Below, piece by piece: positions 14,423 through 21,503 of a stretch of DNA of 23,592 nt. The stretch's first letter is position 1. Each line of letters opens with the position of its first letter. The notes beneath the pieces were generated by a model. It worked only from the letters and a program-made list of their open reading frames with translations, searched no databases and was not told where the DNA came from. Both the position numbers and the translations under genes were made by a program. Source of the DNA: an uncultured Flavobacteriia bacterium (GTDB lineage Bacteria; Bacteroidota; Bacteroidia; Flavobacteriales_D; Crocinitomicaceae); contig CAIYXD010000422.1 in NCBI GenBank assembly GCA_903930085.1, forward strand, positions 1 through 23,592. The letters are read 5' to 3'.

Positions 14423-15847
14423 TTAAAAATGGTAGTTTAAAAGAAAGTTACATGTCACCATATTTACTTTGTTATGTATGTATTTAGCTGTATTATATGT
14501 CTCTCCAGCTGCAATCTTACCGACAATTAGAATTTGCGCATCGAGTCCTTTGAAAATTTTAGAAAAAGAATATCGAAAATCTAAATTTAATTGAAAATAA
14601 GAAGGAAAAGCATATTTATTTAGTGCGGTATTTTTCACATCTGGCATTTGGATATAACCGGCTGAAAAACCAGTTTTCATGCGGTACTTCGGTGAATTAA
14701 GTTGCGTTTTAAATACAAAGGCAGTGGAATTCCCAACTCCTTCATTCCGCTCTCTTGGCAGGAATGTAAAAAATGGATCCCTCCCCCATTCACGCGGAAA
14801 ATTATACCTTCCGTGCTTCGTAATGTGATTAAAATTCAAGGAAAGATCAAGACGCTTCCACCTTACTCCAAAACGCCCACCGAAAGTCATTGCTTTCCCG
14901 TTTTTAGTGAAATATGTTTTGGTGGAATTTTCGTTACCGCCATTATTTACGCCATCTTGCCGAATAAATTGTCCGGATAAATAGAGTGATTTCTTGTTTT
15001 TAACTTTTTGTTCGAAGTCTGCTTGAAATAATGCGGAATTAAAAATATTGTCGACATATACGTTCCAAGCTTGTAATTTTAGCCATTCAGTAGTTTGGTG
15101 TGTAATTCCAAATAGTCCGACACCATTGCTTTTTAAATTCCCATAATAATTGGACTTAGAACCATCCGGATTAACACCTGAAGGATAGAGTCCAATCGAA
15201 TTATCCACGCCAAACCATCTTGCTGTTCCACGAGGAGAAATAGCGTATAGCCAACCACCTTCCAATTTTATTTTTTTTAGCTTTTCGGAAACAAACCAAA
15301 TCCCTTCAACACTAGTTGGGCGCATTCTTCCATCTTGCAAATTAATAAATGGTGTATTTACTAGTTGTCGGCCAAAAGTTAGCTGTGTTTTCTTTAAATA
15401 ATATTTTAAATAAAACTCTTCCAATCGATCAATATCTTTTTTATTAGCTGGATTTTCCTGGTCAAATAATCCTATCTCATAACGGGATGGCTGCCCACTC
15501 ATTGGATCTAGTTTTGCCAAGTCAGAGGACAAAACATTAAAAACATACGTTCCACTGATTCCTAATTCAAAACCATGAAATTTTGCAGTATTGAAATGAA
15601 TTCCGCCACCAATTGCATTTGCAAAATAATCTGTTAATCCAGCTTCGTTTTCAGTAACCATAAAAAAGTTTCGGAAATGCCCGCTGTACTGTCCATTTTT
15701 AAAAGCATACAATAAGGTGGAACTATCGTTGGACTGGTTTTTTAAGCCCGAAAAAACAGCTGGTTTTTCATTGATTTCTTGGTGTTGACTATAGCTTGAG
15801 GTGATTAAAAAAAAGCTATAGGATAGTATTAAGATGGCGGATTTCAT
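14423..15847 (-). CDS. OprD-like outer membrane porin
   Basis: A 474-residue protein with a signal peptide (about 1-20, ending SSYSQ) and a beta-barrel pattern of alternating short amphipathic strands, ending in a terminal Phe (LLNYHF) as outer-membrane barrels do. It has the OprD-family motif REWGRDPFFTFLPRERNEG in its second half, and an early NFFMVTENEAGLTDYFANAIGGG region typical of that family. OprD porins are substrate-selective channels for small solutes. It is the last gene of the tauE unit, 44 bp after the DsrE-like gene, so it probably admits a sulfur substrate to the periplasm. The substrate is not shown by the sequence. Family-level identification is good; specificity is unknown. 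Confidence 0.8.
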   Translation of the reverse strand: MKSAILILSYSFFLITSSYSQHQEINEKPAVFSGLKNQSNDSSTLLYAFKNGQYSGHFRNFFMVTENEAGLTDYFANAIGGGIHFNTAKFHGFELGISGTYVFNVLSSDLAKLDPMSGQPSRYEIGLFDQENPANKKDIDRLEEFYLKYYLKKTQLTFGRQLVNTPFINLQDGRMRPTSVEGIWFVSEKLKKIKLEGGWLYAISPRGTARWFGVDNSIGLYPSGVNPDGSKSNYYGNLKSNGVGLFGITHQTTEWLKLQAWNVYVDNIFNSALFQADFEQKVKNKKSLYLSGQFIRQDGVNNGGNENSTKTYFTKNGKAMTFGGRFGVRWKRLDLSLNFNHITKHGRYNFPREWGRDPFFTFLPRERNEGVGNSTAFVFKTQLNSPKYRMKTGFSAGYIQMPDVKNTALNKYAFPSYFQLNLDFRYSFSKIFKGLDAQILIVGKIAAGETYNTAKYIHNKVNMVTCNFLLNYHF

Positions 15848-15891
15848 TGGTGTTTTCTCTGGATTATTTTTTTAAATAAACTGCTTAGCAC

Positions 15892-16347
15892 TTAATTTCC
15901 CGCCTTGATATATGCCCATCCAAGGTTTTGTTTATCCACAATTTCTAAAATTCCTGCCTCTACAATTTTTGTGAGTTGTAACAAATCCTCTTTTTTAACA
16001 TTTCTCTCTTTCATTGAAAAGCTACAAGCGACAAAATCTACGCTTTTTAATGCCGAACTTTCAATTTGTTTCGATACCGTAGTTTTATCCTTGACAAGTA
16101 AAGAAAGTCCTGGTCCGTGACAAACAACTTCAATGCGGGTATCCGGTGCAACAGAAATTATATTATTCAATTGTTTAACTAACATTTTGTGGACGTTAGT
16201 ATCTGCGCTTGTTAATTGCATGACAATTTTTCTAGGTTCTTGTTTTATTTCAGTTGTAGAAATAACGTTAATTGAATTTTCTTTTCCTTGTCCAAAAACA
16301 GCTGTATTCAGAAATAAAATCAATGCTATAAAAAGTATTTTTTTCAT
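15892..16347 (-). CDS. Exported DsrE/DsrF-like sulfur-relay protein
   Basis: A 151-residue protein with a clear Sec signal (MKKILFIALILFLNTAVFGQ, cleaved near 20). The mature part has the DsrE fold pattern: KIVMQLTSADTNVHKMLVKQLNN, then TRIEVVCHGPGLSLLV (Cys76), then FVACSFSMKERNV (Cys108), the family's conserved active-site position, and VEAGILEIVDKQNLGWAYIK at the end. DsrE-family proteins carry sulfane sulfur on that cysteine. The known DsrEFH and TusBCD proteins are cytoplasmic; this one should be periplasmic. It lies between the SoxB-like gene (17 bp upstream) and the porin gene. Family identification is good, the exported location likely, a carrier role in the periplasm is inference. 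Confidence 0.85.
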   Translation of the reverse strand: MKKILFIALILFLNTAVFGQGKENSINVISTTEIKQEPRKIVMQLTSADTNVHKMLVKQLNNIISVAPDTRIEVVCHGPGLSLLVKDKTTVSKQIESSALKSVDFVACSFSMKERNVKKEDLLQLTKIVEAGILEIVDKQNLGWAYIKAGN

Positions 16348-16364
16348 TTTTAGATTGTTTTAAA

Positions 16365-18068
16365 TTAGTAAAATGTGTAATCTACACCCGTAACCTGTGT
16401 CAATAAATTTTGTGGTGCGTCCAGCACTTTAGCGTGCATTGGCGGTGATGGCGTAACTGGTGAATTGACCGCTAAATACTCTAACATTACCTGATGAAGT
16501 GTAAACTTGGTGTTTTTAGCTTGTCTAACATTTTTCATTCTGCACAAGACATCATCCGGATCGCCATCCCTTTCGCATGCCAGCACACTATACTCTGTCA
16601 ATAAATCTAAAGGTTTTTCGTCTACAAGAATTGATTCAACTCTATTTCCAAGGGAATCAAAGGCGCGAAAATCCACTTTCATTCCTTTAAATTTAATCAC
16701 CCAACCACCGAATCGTTTGGATGCATCTTTGGCAAACACATTATTCAATTCTTTTTCCAACCAATCCTTTAATTGTTGTCCTGTTACGACACCTGTTCTA
16801 ACCGTACTGTCTACCGGTAGCATATCGTAGATAAAACCATTGTGTATCGGAACATTTCCGGTTTCGTCTCTTGTACTTCTTGGTGGACAAAAGCGAAAGC
16901 CATTTGAAAGTGCTATATTTATTTCAGGAAATTTCCACTTTAGCGCATCTACAATTAGTGTGTCAATTGGATTTTCCACTACAAAATAGCGGTACAAAGG
17001 AATTGTGCTGTAACCAACTATTTTATTTATATCCTTCTCGTAAACATGCTCCTTTTCCTTGATTAGTTCGAGAATTTGCTTATTGGGTTTTAACTCTGAT
17101 TCCTTTACTTCCAATAAAGAATAGGAATCTGCTATTACCTTTCCATTTTTTATGGTTAAGTCCAATTTCCCAATAAAAGAACCAAAAGCACCAGGCTCCA
17201 CTACTTTCGCATATTTACATTGTATCGGTTTTCGAACGCGTTCGTGCGTATCTCCGCCAAGAATGTAATTTACCCCTTCGCATTCTGGTAAATTTGCTAA
17301 GTTTATCTGCTGCGAAAGTCCTAAGTGTCCTATAATCGCAATAAATTGACACTGTTCTTGGTTTTTCAGAACATCGACATAATACGCCAAATTTTCCTCT
17401 GGTTTTGTATAAACAATTCCTTTGCTGTAGTTTGGCGACTGCCGCAAGGGAACAAGATGATCTGTGTAACCAAGGAATCCGATTTTAACGCCAGCAACAT
17501 GCCAAATATGGTAGGGTTGAAAAACCAATTCGCCACGCTTGCCTTCCCCTAGGTCGTGGTAAAGATTTGCACAAATTTTTGGGGCGTTTAGTGCTCCCAT
17601 CAACGTTTGCATTTTACGTTTACCGTAAATAACTTCCCAATTTCCAGGCAAATACAAATCGTAATTCAAGGCGTTTAGAATAGGAACAAACGCCTCGCCT
17701 GTTGTTTTCACAGACAATTCACTTCCTTGGAACATGTCGCCGGTATCCATCAAAAAAGTATTGGGATTTTTCTTTCTTAATTTTTCAAAGTAGGTTGCTA
17801 ATTGCGCATATCCGCCTGTTTTTCGAAATTTTATTTGATTTTCCTCCCAAAACAATTCATCGTGCGGATGGATTTGGCAATGTACATCCGTGGTTTGAAG
17901 TATACTTACAACTGTTTCATCTTTCTTGTCAACAGAGATTGCATTATCTAATGTAATGTCTGTCAGATCAGTAAACGCTTGGCTTTTAGCCAAAATACTT
18001 TCCGAGATACCTAATCCGAGGCCTAAGGCACCCATATTTTTCAAAAACTTTCTTCTATCCTCTTCCAT
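16365..18068 (-). CDS. SoxB-like metallohydrolase, Tat-exported
   Basis: A 567-residue calcineurin-like metallohydrolase of the 5'-nucleotidase/SoxB group. The N-terminus has a twin-arginine signal (RRKFLKNMG, Arg5-Arg6). Metal-site motifs: TTDVH (Asp61, His63), DTGD (Asp111), GNWEVIYG (Asn143), GHLG (His248), and GGDTHERV (Asp273, His275). A C-terminal nucleotidase-type domain starts near 345. The GNWE motif, with Trp in place of the catalytic His of nucleotidases (GNHE), is the mark of SoxB, the thiosulfohydrolase that releases sulfate from the SoxYZ-bound S-thiosulfonate. No soxYZ or other sox gene lies in the window. GDTH differs from the GHTH I recall in true SoxB. It is therefore called SoxB-like; nucleotidase activity is less likely. 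Confidence 0.82.
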   Translation of the reverse strand: MEEDRRKFLKNMGALGLGLGISESILAKSQAFTDLTDITLDNAISVDKKDETVVSILQTTDVHCQIHPHDELFWEENQIKFRKTGGYAQLATYFEKLRKKNPNTFLMDTGDMFQGSELSVKTTGEAFVPILNALNYDLYLPGNWEVIYGKRKMQTLMGALNAPKICANLYHDLGEGKRGELVFQPYHIWHVAGVKIGFLGYTDHLVPLRQSPNYSKGIVYTKPEENLAYYVDVLKNQEQCQFIAIIGHLGLSQQINLANLPECEGVNYILGGDTHERVRKPIQCKYAKVVEPGAFGSFIGKLDLTIKNGKVIADSYSLLEVKESELKPNKQILELIKEKEHVYEKDINKIVGYSTIPLYRYFVVENPIDTLIVDALKWKFPEINIALSNGFRFCPPRSTRDETGNVPIHNGFIYDMLPVDSTVRTGVVTGQQLKDWLEKELNNVFAKDASKRFGGWVIKFKGMKVDFRAFDSLGNRVESILVDEKPLDLLTEYSVLACERDGDPDDVLCRMKNVRQAKNTKFTLHQVMLEYLAVNSPVTPSPPMHAKVLDAPQNLLTQVTGVDYTFY

Positions 18069-18090
18069 ATCTTGCTTTTTTTAAAAGTTG

Positions 18091-19161
18091 TTATTTATTA
18101 ACTTTTCGAGCCTTTTCAATTGGTTCGAAGGGTCCAAACTTATGTTGTTGTTCCGAAAAACCATCTGAATAAGGTCCGAAAGGATGATCCATTGGTTTTT
18201 TGCTAATGTCAGGCCAATCGTTCGAAATGTCTTTTATTGGTCGTGGTTGAGAATTTATAAAAGCAGCTACGTCCCACGAATCTATATCCGTCATTTGTGG
18301 ATTTAAAAAATCTGCGCCATACGGCATATTGTATTTAATGTATCCTGCCAGTCTACTTAGGCGAAATAAACCTGCGCCAGAATTATAGGAATTCATTCCC
18401 CAAAGCGGAGGATAGGTATATTCTTTTTGGTTCAATGCTAGCATTCCTTCCCCATTTGCGGCATGGCAACTTGCACATCTTGCAGCGTAAATCGATTGTC
18501 CTTTAACTGGATCTGCGGGTCTATTCAAATAGGGAAGTTTATAAATTCCAGTTCCTTCCGGCGTTGAATCTTTTTTCACAAATGTTCCGAGAAAATTCAT
18601 GTATGCCACCATAGCTCGCATTTCTCTTGAATCGTTGCGCAATGTTTTACCATTTAAACTTCGCTCAAAACAATCATTTATTCTTTTCTGAATACTTTCT
18701 ATTTTTCCGCTACGCGCTCTCATTTTGGGATACGTCGAAGCAACCGCGCCATAATTATTACCCCAAATTTTTGTTCCAGCATCCAAATGGCAATTTTGAC
18801 AATTCATTCCATTCGATAATTTAGACACACTTCCATTAGGTCCGAGATATTCCGACGTATGCATTATCAATTCTTTCCCGTAACGCACCAACGCTCTTTT
18901 TGCTGTGTCGTCAATGGAAATCAAATCGGGATACGTAAAATAGGCTTGAACCGATTCCAATTGCCTTAATTTTTCTTGGTAGTTCAAATATTCTTGTTCA
19001 TCAAAACGTGTTGTTTTGCTAATTTTCTTTGGATGGTTATTTAGTTCCAATAAAAGAATGAAAAACACTAAAAAACCAACACTAAGTATAAAAAACAAGC
19101 GCAACACCAAGTTAGATTTAACATCTAATTCATTCTTGTTATCAAGCTTGTTTTTTTCCAT
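18091..19161 (-). CDS. Membrane-anchored dihaem cytochrome c, thiosulfate dehydrogenase (TsdA)-like
   Basis: A 356-residue protein with a single N-terminal membrane helix (about 18-40) and two haem c sites: CQNCH at 121-125 and CASCH at 229-233. The first lies in a TsdA/SoxA-type domain (EYLGPNGSVSKLSNGMNC, then GTKIWGNNYGAVASTYPKMR and INDCFERSLNG). Cys164, 39 residues after the first haem histidine, falls where Allochromatium TsdA has its unusual cysteine ligand, a sign of sulfur chemistry; Met279 may ligate the second haem. TsdA couples two thiosulfates to tetrathionate at the cost of two electrons. It is placed between tauE (42 bp upstream) and the SoxB-like gene (22 bp downstream). TsdA, rather than SoxA, is favoured by the two-domain, dihaem layout. 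Confidence 0.82.
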   Translation of the reverse strand: MEKNKLDNKNELDVKSNLVLRLFFILSVGFLVFFILLLELNNHPKKISKTTRFDEQEYLNYQEKLRQLESVQAYFTYPDLISIDDTAKRALVRYGKELIMHTSEYLGPNGSVSKLSNGMNCQNCHLDAGTKIWGNNYGAVASTYPKMRARSGKIESIQKRINDCFERSLNGKTLRNDSREMRAMVAYMNFLGTFVKKDSTPEGTGIYKLPYLNRPADPVKGQSIYAARCASCHAANGEGMLALNQKEYTYPPLWGMNSYNSGAGLFRLSRLAGYIKYNMPYGADFLNPQMTDIDSWDVAAFINSQPRPIKDISNDWPDISKKPMDHPFGPYSDGFSEQQHKFGPFEPIEKARKVNK

Positions 19162-19203
19162 TGAATGACAATTTAGAATTCAAGTTAGCATTTTCTGCTT
19201 TAA

Positions 19204-20001
19204 TTATAAAAAAAGTTCTTTGACGATTATGTATATTCCCATTACAAGCACAAACCAACCGAAAGATGTTTTTAACTTTTCACCCGGGATTTTCTTTGCT
19301 AAAAGAATACCTAGAATTATTCCAAAAACAGAAGCTGTTGTAAATAATAAAAGTAATTTCCAATCGATAATTTCCGAACCTTTTAAATCGCCTGTAAAAC
19401 CAATTAATGATTTTGCTGCAATAATAAACAAAGAAGTTCCAACCGCTTTTTTCATTGGCATTTTAGCCAAAAGCACCAAAGCTGGGATAATTAGAAACCC
19501 ACCACCGGCGCCAACTAAACCGGTCAAAACGCCAACCACAGATCCTTCTAATAAAATCATTGGATAATTGTAAGACATCGGGATTTCTTCGCCCAGTTGT
19601 TTGTTTTTCTGAGGTTTGATCATGGTAATGGACGCTGCAACCATAACAATTGCAAAAATTACCATTAAAAAAATAGGTTTTGTGACTTCGAAATCAAAAA
19701 GAGTAAATACACTTTCAGGAATTACTGGAACGAGGTAAGCACGTGTTATGTAAACCGCAATAATAGAAGGAATTCCAAAAATAAGTGCTGTTTTGAAATC
19801 CACCCTGCCATCTCGAGCATTCTGAATTCCACCTACCAATGCTGTTGCACCAACAATAAATAGCGAATATGCAGTTGCTAAAACTGGATCAACTCCCATT
19901 ACGTAAACCAATATCGGGACAGTTAGAATAGAACCACCGCTACCAATCAATCCGAGAGAAATCCCTACAAGAATTGCCAAAACAAATCCTAACACAAGCA
20001 T
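19204..20001 (-). CDS. TauE/SafE family sulfite/sulfonate permease
   Basis: A 265-residue membrane protein with about eight segments in two pseudo-repeats. Each repeat carries the family's glycine-rich motif: LGLIGSGGSILTVPILVYVMG near the N-terminus and TGLVGAGGGFLIIPALVLLAKM in the second half. TauE/SafE proteins move sulfite, sulfoacetate or similar anions. It is the first gene of unit C, behind operator site C, and the downstream genes run without promoters or terminators between them. It could export sulfite made by the dioxygenase of unit B, or move another sulfur anion; direction and cargo are not visible. It is divergent from the aminotransferase gene. Confidence 0.88.
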   Translation of the reverse strand: MLVLGFVLAILVGISLGLIGSGGSILTVPILVYVMGVDPVLATAYSLFIVGATALVGGIQNARDGRVDFKTALIFGIPSIIAVYITRAYLVPVIPESVFTLFDFEVTKPIFLMVIFAIVMVAASITMIKPQKNKQLGEEIPMSYNYPMILLEGSVVGVLTGLVGAGGGFLIIPALVLLAKMPMKKAVGTSLFIIAAKSLIGFTGDLKGSEIIDWKLLLLFTTASVFGIILGILLAKKIPGEKLKTSFGWFVLVMGIYIIVKELFL

Positions 20002-20065
20002 AAAGACAACAAATTAGATACTAAACATCGTGGAGCAAAGATGCTATTTACCTTTCAAACCCTAC

Positions 20066-20079
20066 GTTACTATTGTTAC
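20066..20079 (-). promoter_or_regulatory. Putative CRP/FNR-type operator, site C (unit C)
   Basis: The minus strand reads TGTAAC-AATA-GTAAC-G, 64 bp before the tauE start. It has the same half-sites, spacing and order as site A (TGTAAC-ATAG-GTAAC-G), and only the spacer differs. On the minus strand CATCTTTG (20036-20043) is one mismatch from TAnnTTTG and lies 36-37 bp from the site centre, matching the geometry at site B. Confidence 0.58.
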
Positions 20080-20157
20080 ATAAGCGCCAAATTATGCATT
20101 ATTTTCTCGCTTTTTATTGTTTATTATAATTAGATTTAAATTTAATTCACCACTTGA

Positions 20158-21312
20158 ATGAAAGATTTATTTTTACTTCGCGATGACATTACATTTTTAA
20201 ACTTTGGTTCTTTTGGTGCTTGTCCAAAAGAAATATTCGCTGATTATTTGCAATGGCAGTATTTATTGGAAAAAGAACCTGTCCAGTTTATTACCAGAGA
20301 CGGTTATGTACATATCAAAAATGCGGCTGTTGCTCTCGCTGAATTTGTTCACTGTTCTTCTGAAGATCTTATTTTTGTTCCCAATCCAACACATGCTATT
20401 AATCTCATTGCCAAAAATATTTCGTTGCAGCCAGGTGATGAAATTTTAACCACCAATCTCGAATATGGCGCAATGGATAAAACATGGAATTACTATTGTC
20501 AAAAGAGCCACGCTAACTATATTCAGCAAAATATAAGTTTACCAATTCAATCTAAAGAAGAATTTTTAGCGGAATTCTGGAAAGGATACAGTAAAAAGAC
20601 AAAAGTTGTTTTCATAAGTCAAATAACCAGTAGCACAGCGTTAATTTTACCCGTTAAAGAAATTTGTGCAGAAGCAAAAAGTCGCGGTTTAATTACAATT
20701 GTAGACGGTGCGCATGTTCCTGGACATATTCCATTGGATCTCTCCGACTTGGAAGCAGATTTTTACACTGGCGCTTGCCACAAATGGATGATGACGCCGA
20801 AGGGTTCGTCCTTTCTTTATGTTAAAAAGGAATTTCAAGAGATGTTGGATCCTTTGATTATTAGTTGGGGCTATGAAAGCTTTTCACCGAGTGACTCCAC
20901 TTTTTTTGATTACCACCAGTTTAATGGAACACGCGATTTTTCTGCTTATTTAACACTTCCAAAAGCAATAGAATTCAGAGAAAAATACGCTTGGGAAGCT
21001 GTTTCAACTAATTGTAAATTAACACTTTTAGATTGTGCACCTAAACTTTTTAATGAACTAAAAACTGTTCCATTAGCACCTTTAAACTCGACCTATTTTG
21101 GTCAAATCTGCAGTTCTGAAATTCGAACAGAAAAACCAGAAGAATTACAACGACTACTATACGAAAAGTATAAAATTGAAATTCCAATAATGCGACATGG
21201 GTCAAAAAATTATATTCGTTTTTCAATTCAAGCCTTTAATAAGGAAGAAGATATCGATGTATTGATTTCGGCTTTGCAGGAAATTAAAATGCATACGAAT
21301 TTGCTGCCATAG
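20158..21312 (+). CDS. Class V aminotransferase (isopenicillin-N epimerase-like)
   Basis: A 384-residue pyridoxal-phosphate enzyme of fold type I. The PLP lysine is Lys209 in ACHKWM, and the binding Asp183/His186 lie in IVDGAHVPGH. The N-terminal LNFGSFGACPKEI, the PTHAINLI region and the late NGTRDFSAY motif match the group containing CefD (isopenicillin-N epimerase) and cysteine desulfurase relatives. Without the SufS/IscS cysteine loop it is not assigned as a desulfurase. CefD activity is unlikely in this organism; the substrate is unknown. It diverges from tauE and no operator-like site is clearly placed for it, so I do not count it in the sulfur regulon. Confidence 0.82.
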   Translation: MKDLFLLRDDITFLNFGSFGACPKEIFADYLQWQYLLEKEPVQFITRDGYVHIKNAAVALAEFVHCSSEDLIFVPNPTHAINLIAKNISLQPGDEILTTNLEYGAMDKTWNYYCQKSHANYIQQNISLPIQSKEEFLAEFWKGYSKKTKVVFISQITSSTALILPVKEICAEAKSRGLITIVDGAHVPGHIPLDLSDLEADFYTGACHKWMMTPKGSSFLYVKKEFQEMLDPLIISWGYESFSPSDSTFFDYHQFNGTRDFSAYLTLPKAIEFREKYAWEAVSTNCKLTLLDCAPKLFNELKTVPLAPLNSTYFGQICSSEIRTEKPEELQRLLYEKYKIEIPIMRHGSKNYIRFSIQAFNKEEDIDVLISALQEIKMHTNLLP

Positions 21313-21325
21313 CTAATTTTAGCTA
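21310..21325 (+). repeat. Palindrome TAGCTAA-TT-TTAGCTA after the aminotransferase
   Basis: Perfect 7-bp arms with two bases between them, overlapping the stop codon. An outer TTGC/GCAA pair with a bulge could lengthen it. There is no T-run after it, so it is not called a terminator. Confidence 0.4.
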
Positions 21326-21453
21326 GCAAAAGATAGTTCAAATGGAAATTAAAACAGAACCCAATTTATAAAAAAAACCGTATTTTAGATTTTGTGAAGC
21401 ATGCATTTTAGCTTTAAAAAACACCTTCTATCTTGTAATTGTGTATTAATAAA

Positions 21454-21485
21454 TTGTTAACTAATACATTTTTAGTGTATATTAG
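21454..21485 (+). promoter_or_regulatory. Possible promoter of the T9SS gene pair
   Basis: TTG at 21454-21456 and TATATTAG at 21478-21485 (one mismatch from TAnnTTTG), 21 bp apart. The start codon of the first T9SS gene is 18 bases further on, so the leader would be short. Confidence 0.3.
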
Positions 21486-21503
21486 CAAATCTATAAACGT
21501 ACT

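Noticed and set aside
10656..20157. Whether the sulfur cluster is a recent mobile island
   Set aside because: No integrase, transposase, tRNA or flanking repeat is visible, and base composition looks by eye like the neighbours. A transfer claim would need codon and composition statistics or phylogenies.
20158..21312. Class V aminotransferase as a cysteine desulfurase belonging to the sulfur regulon
   Set aside because: Its motifs match the isopenicillin-N epimerase-like group and lack the desulfurase cysteine loop, and it is transcribed away from tauE with no clearly placed operator.
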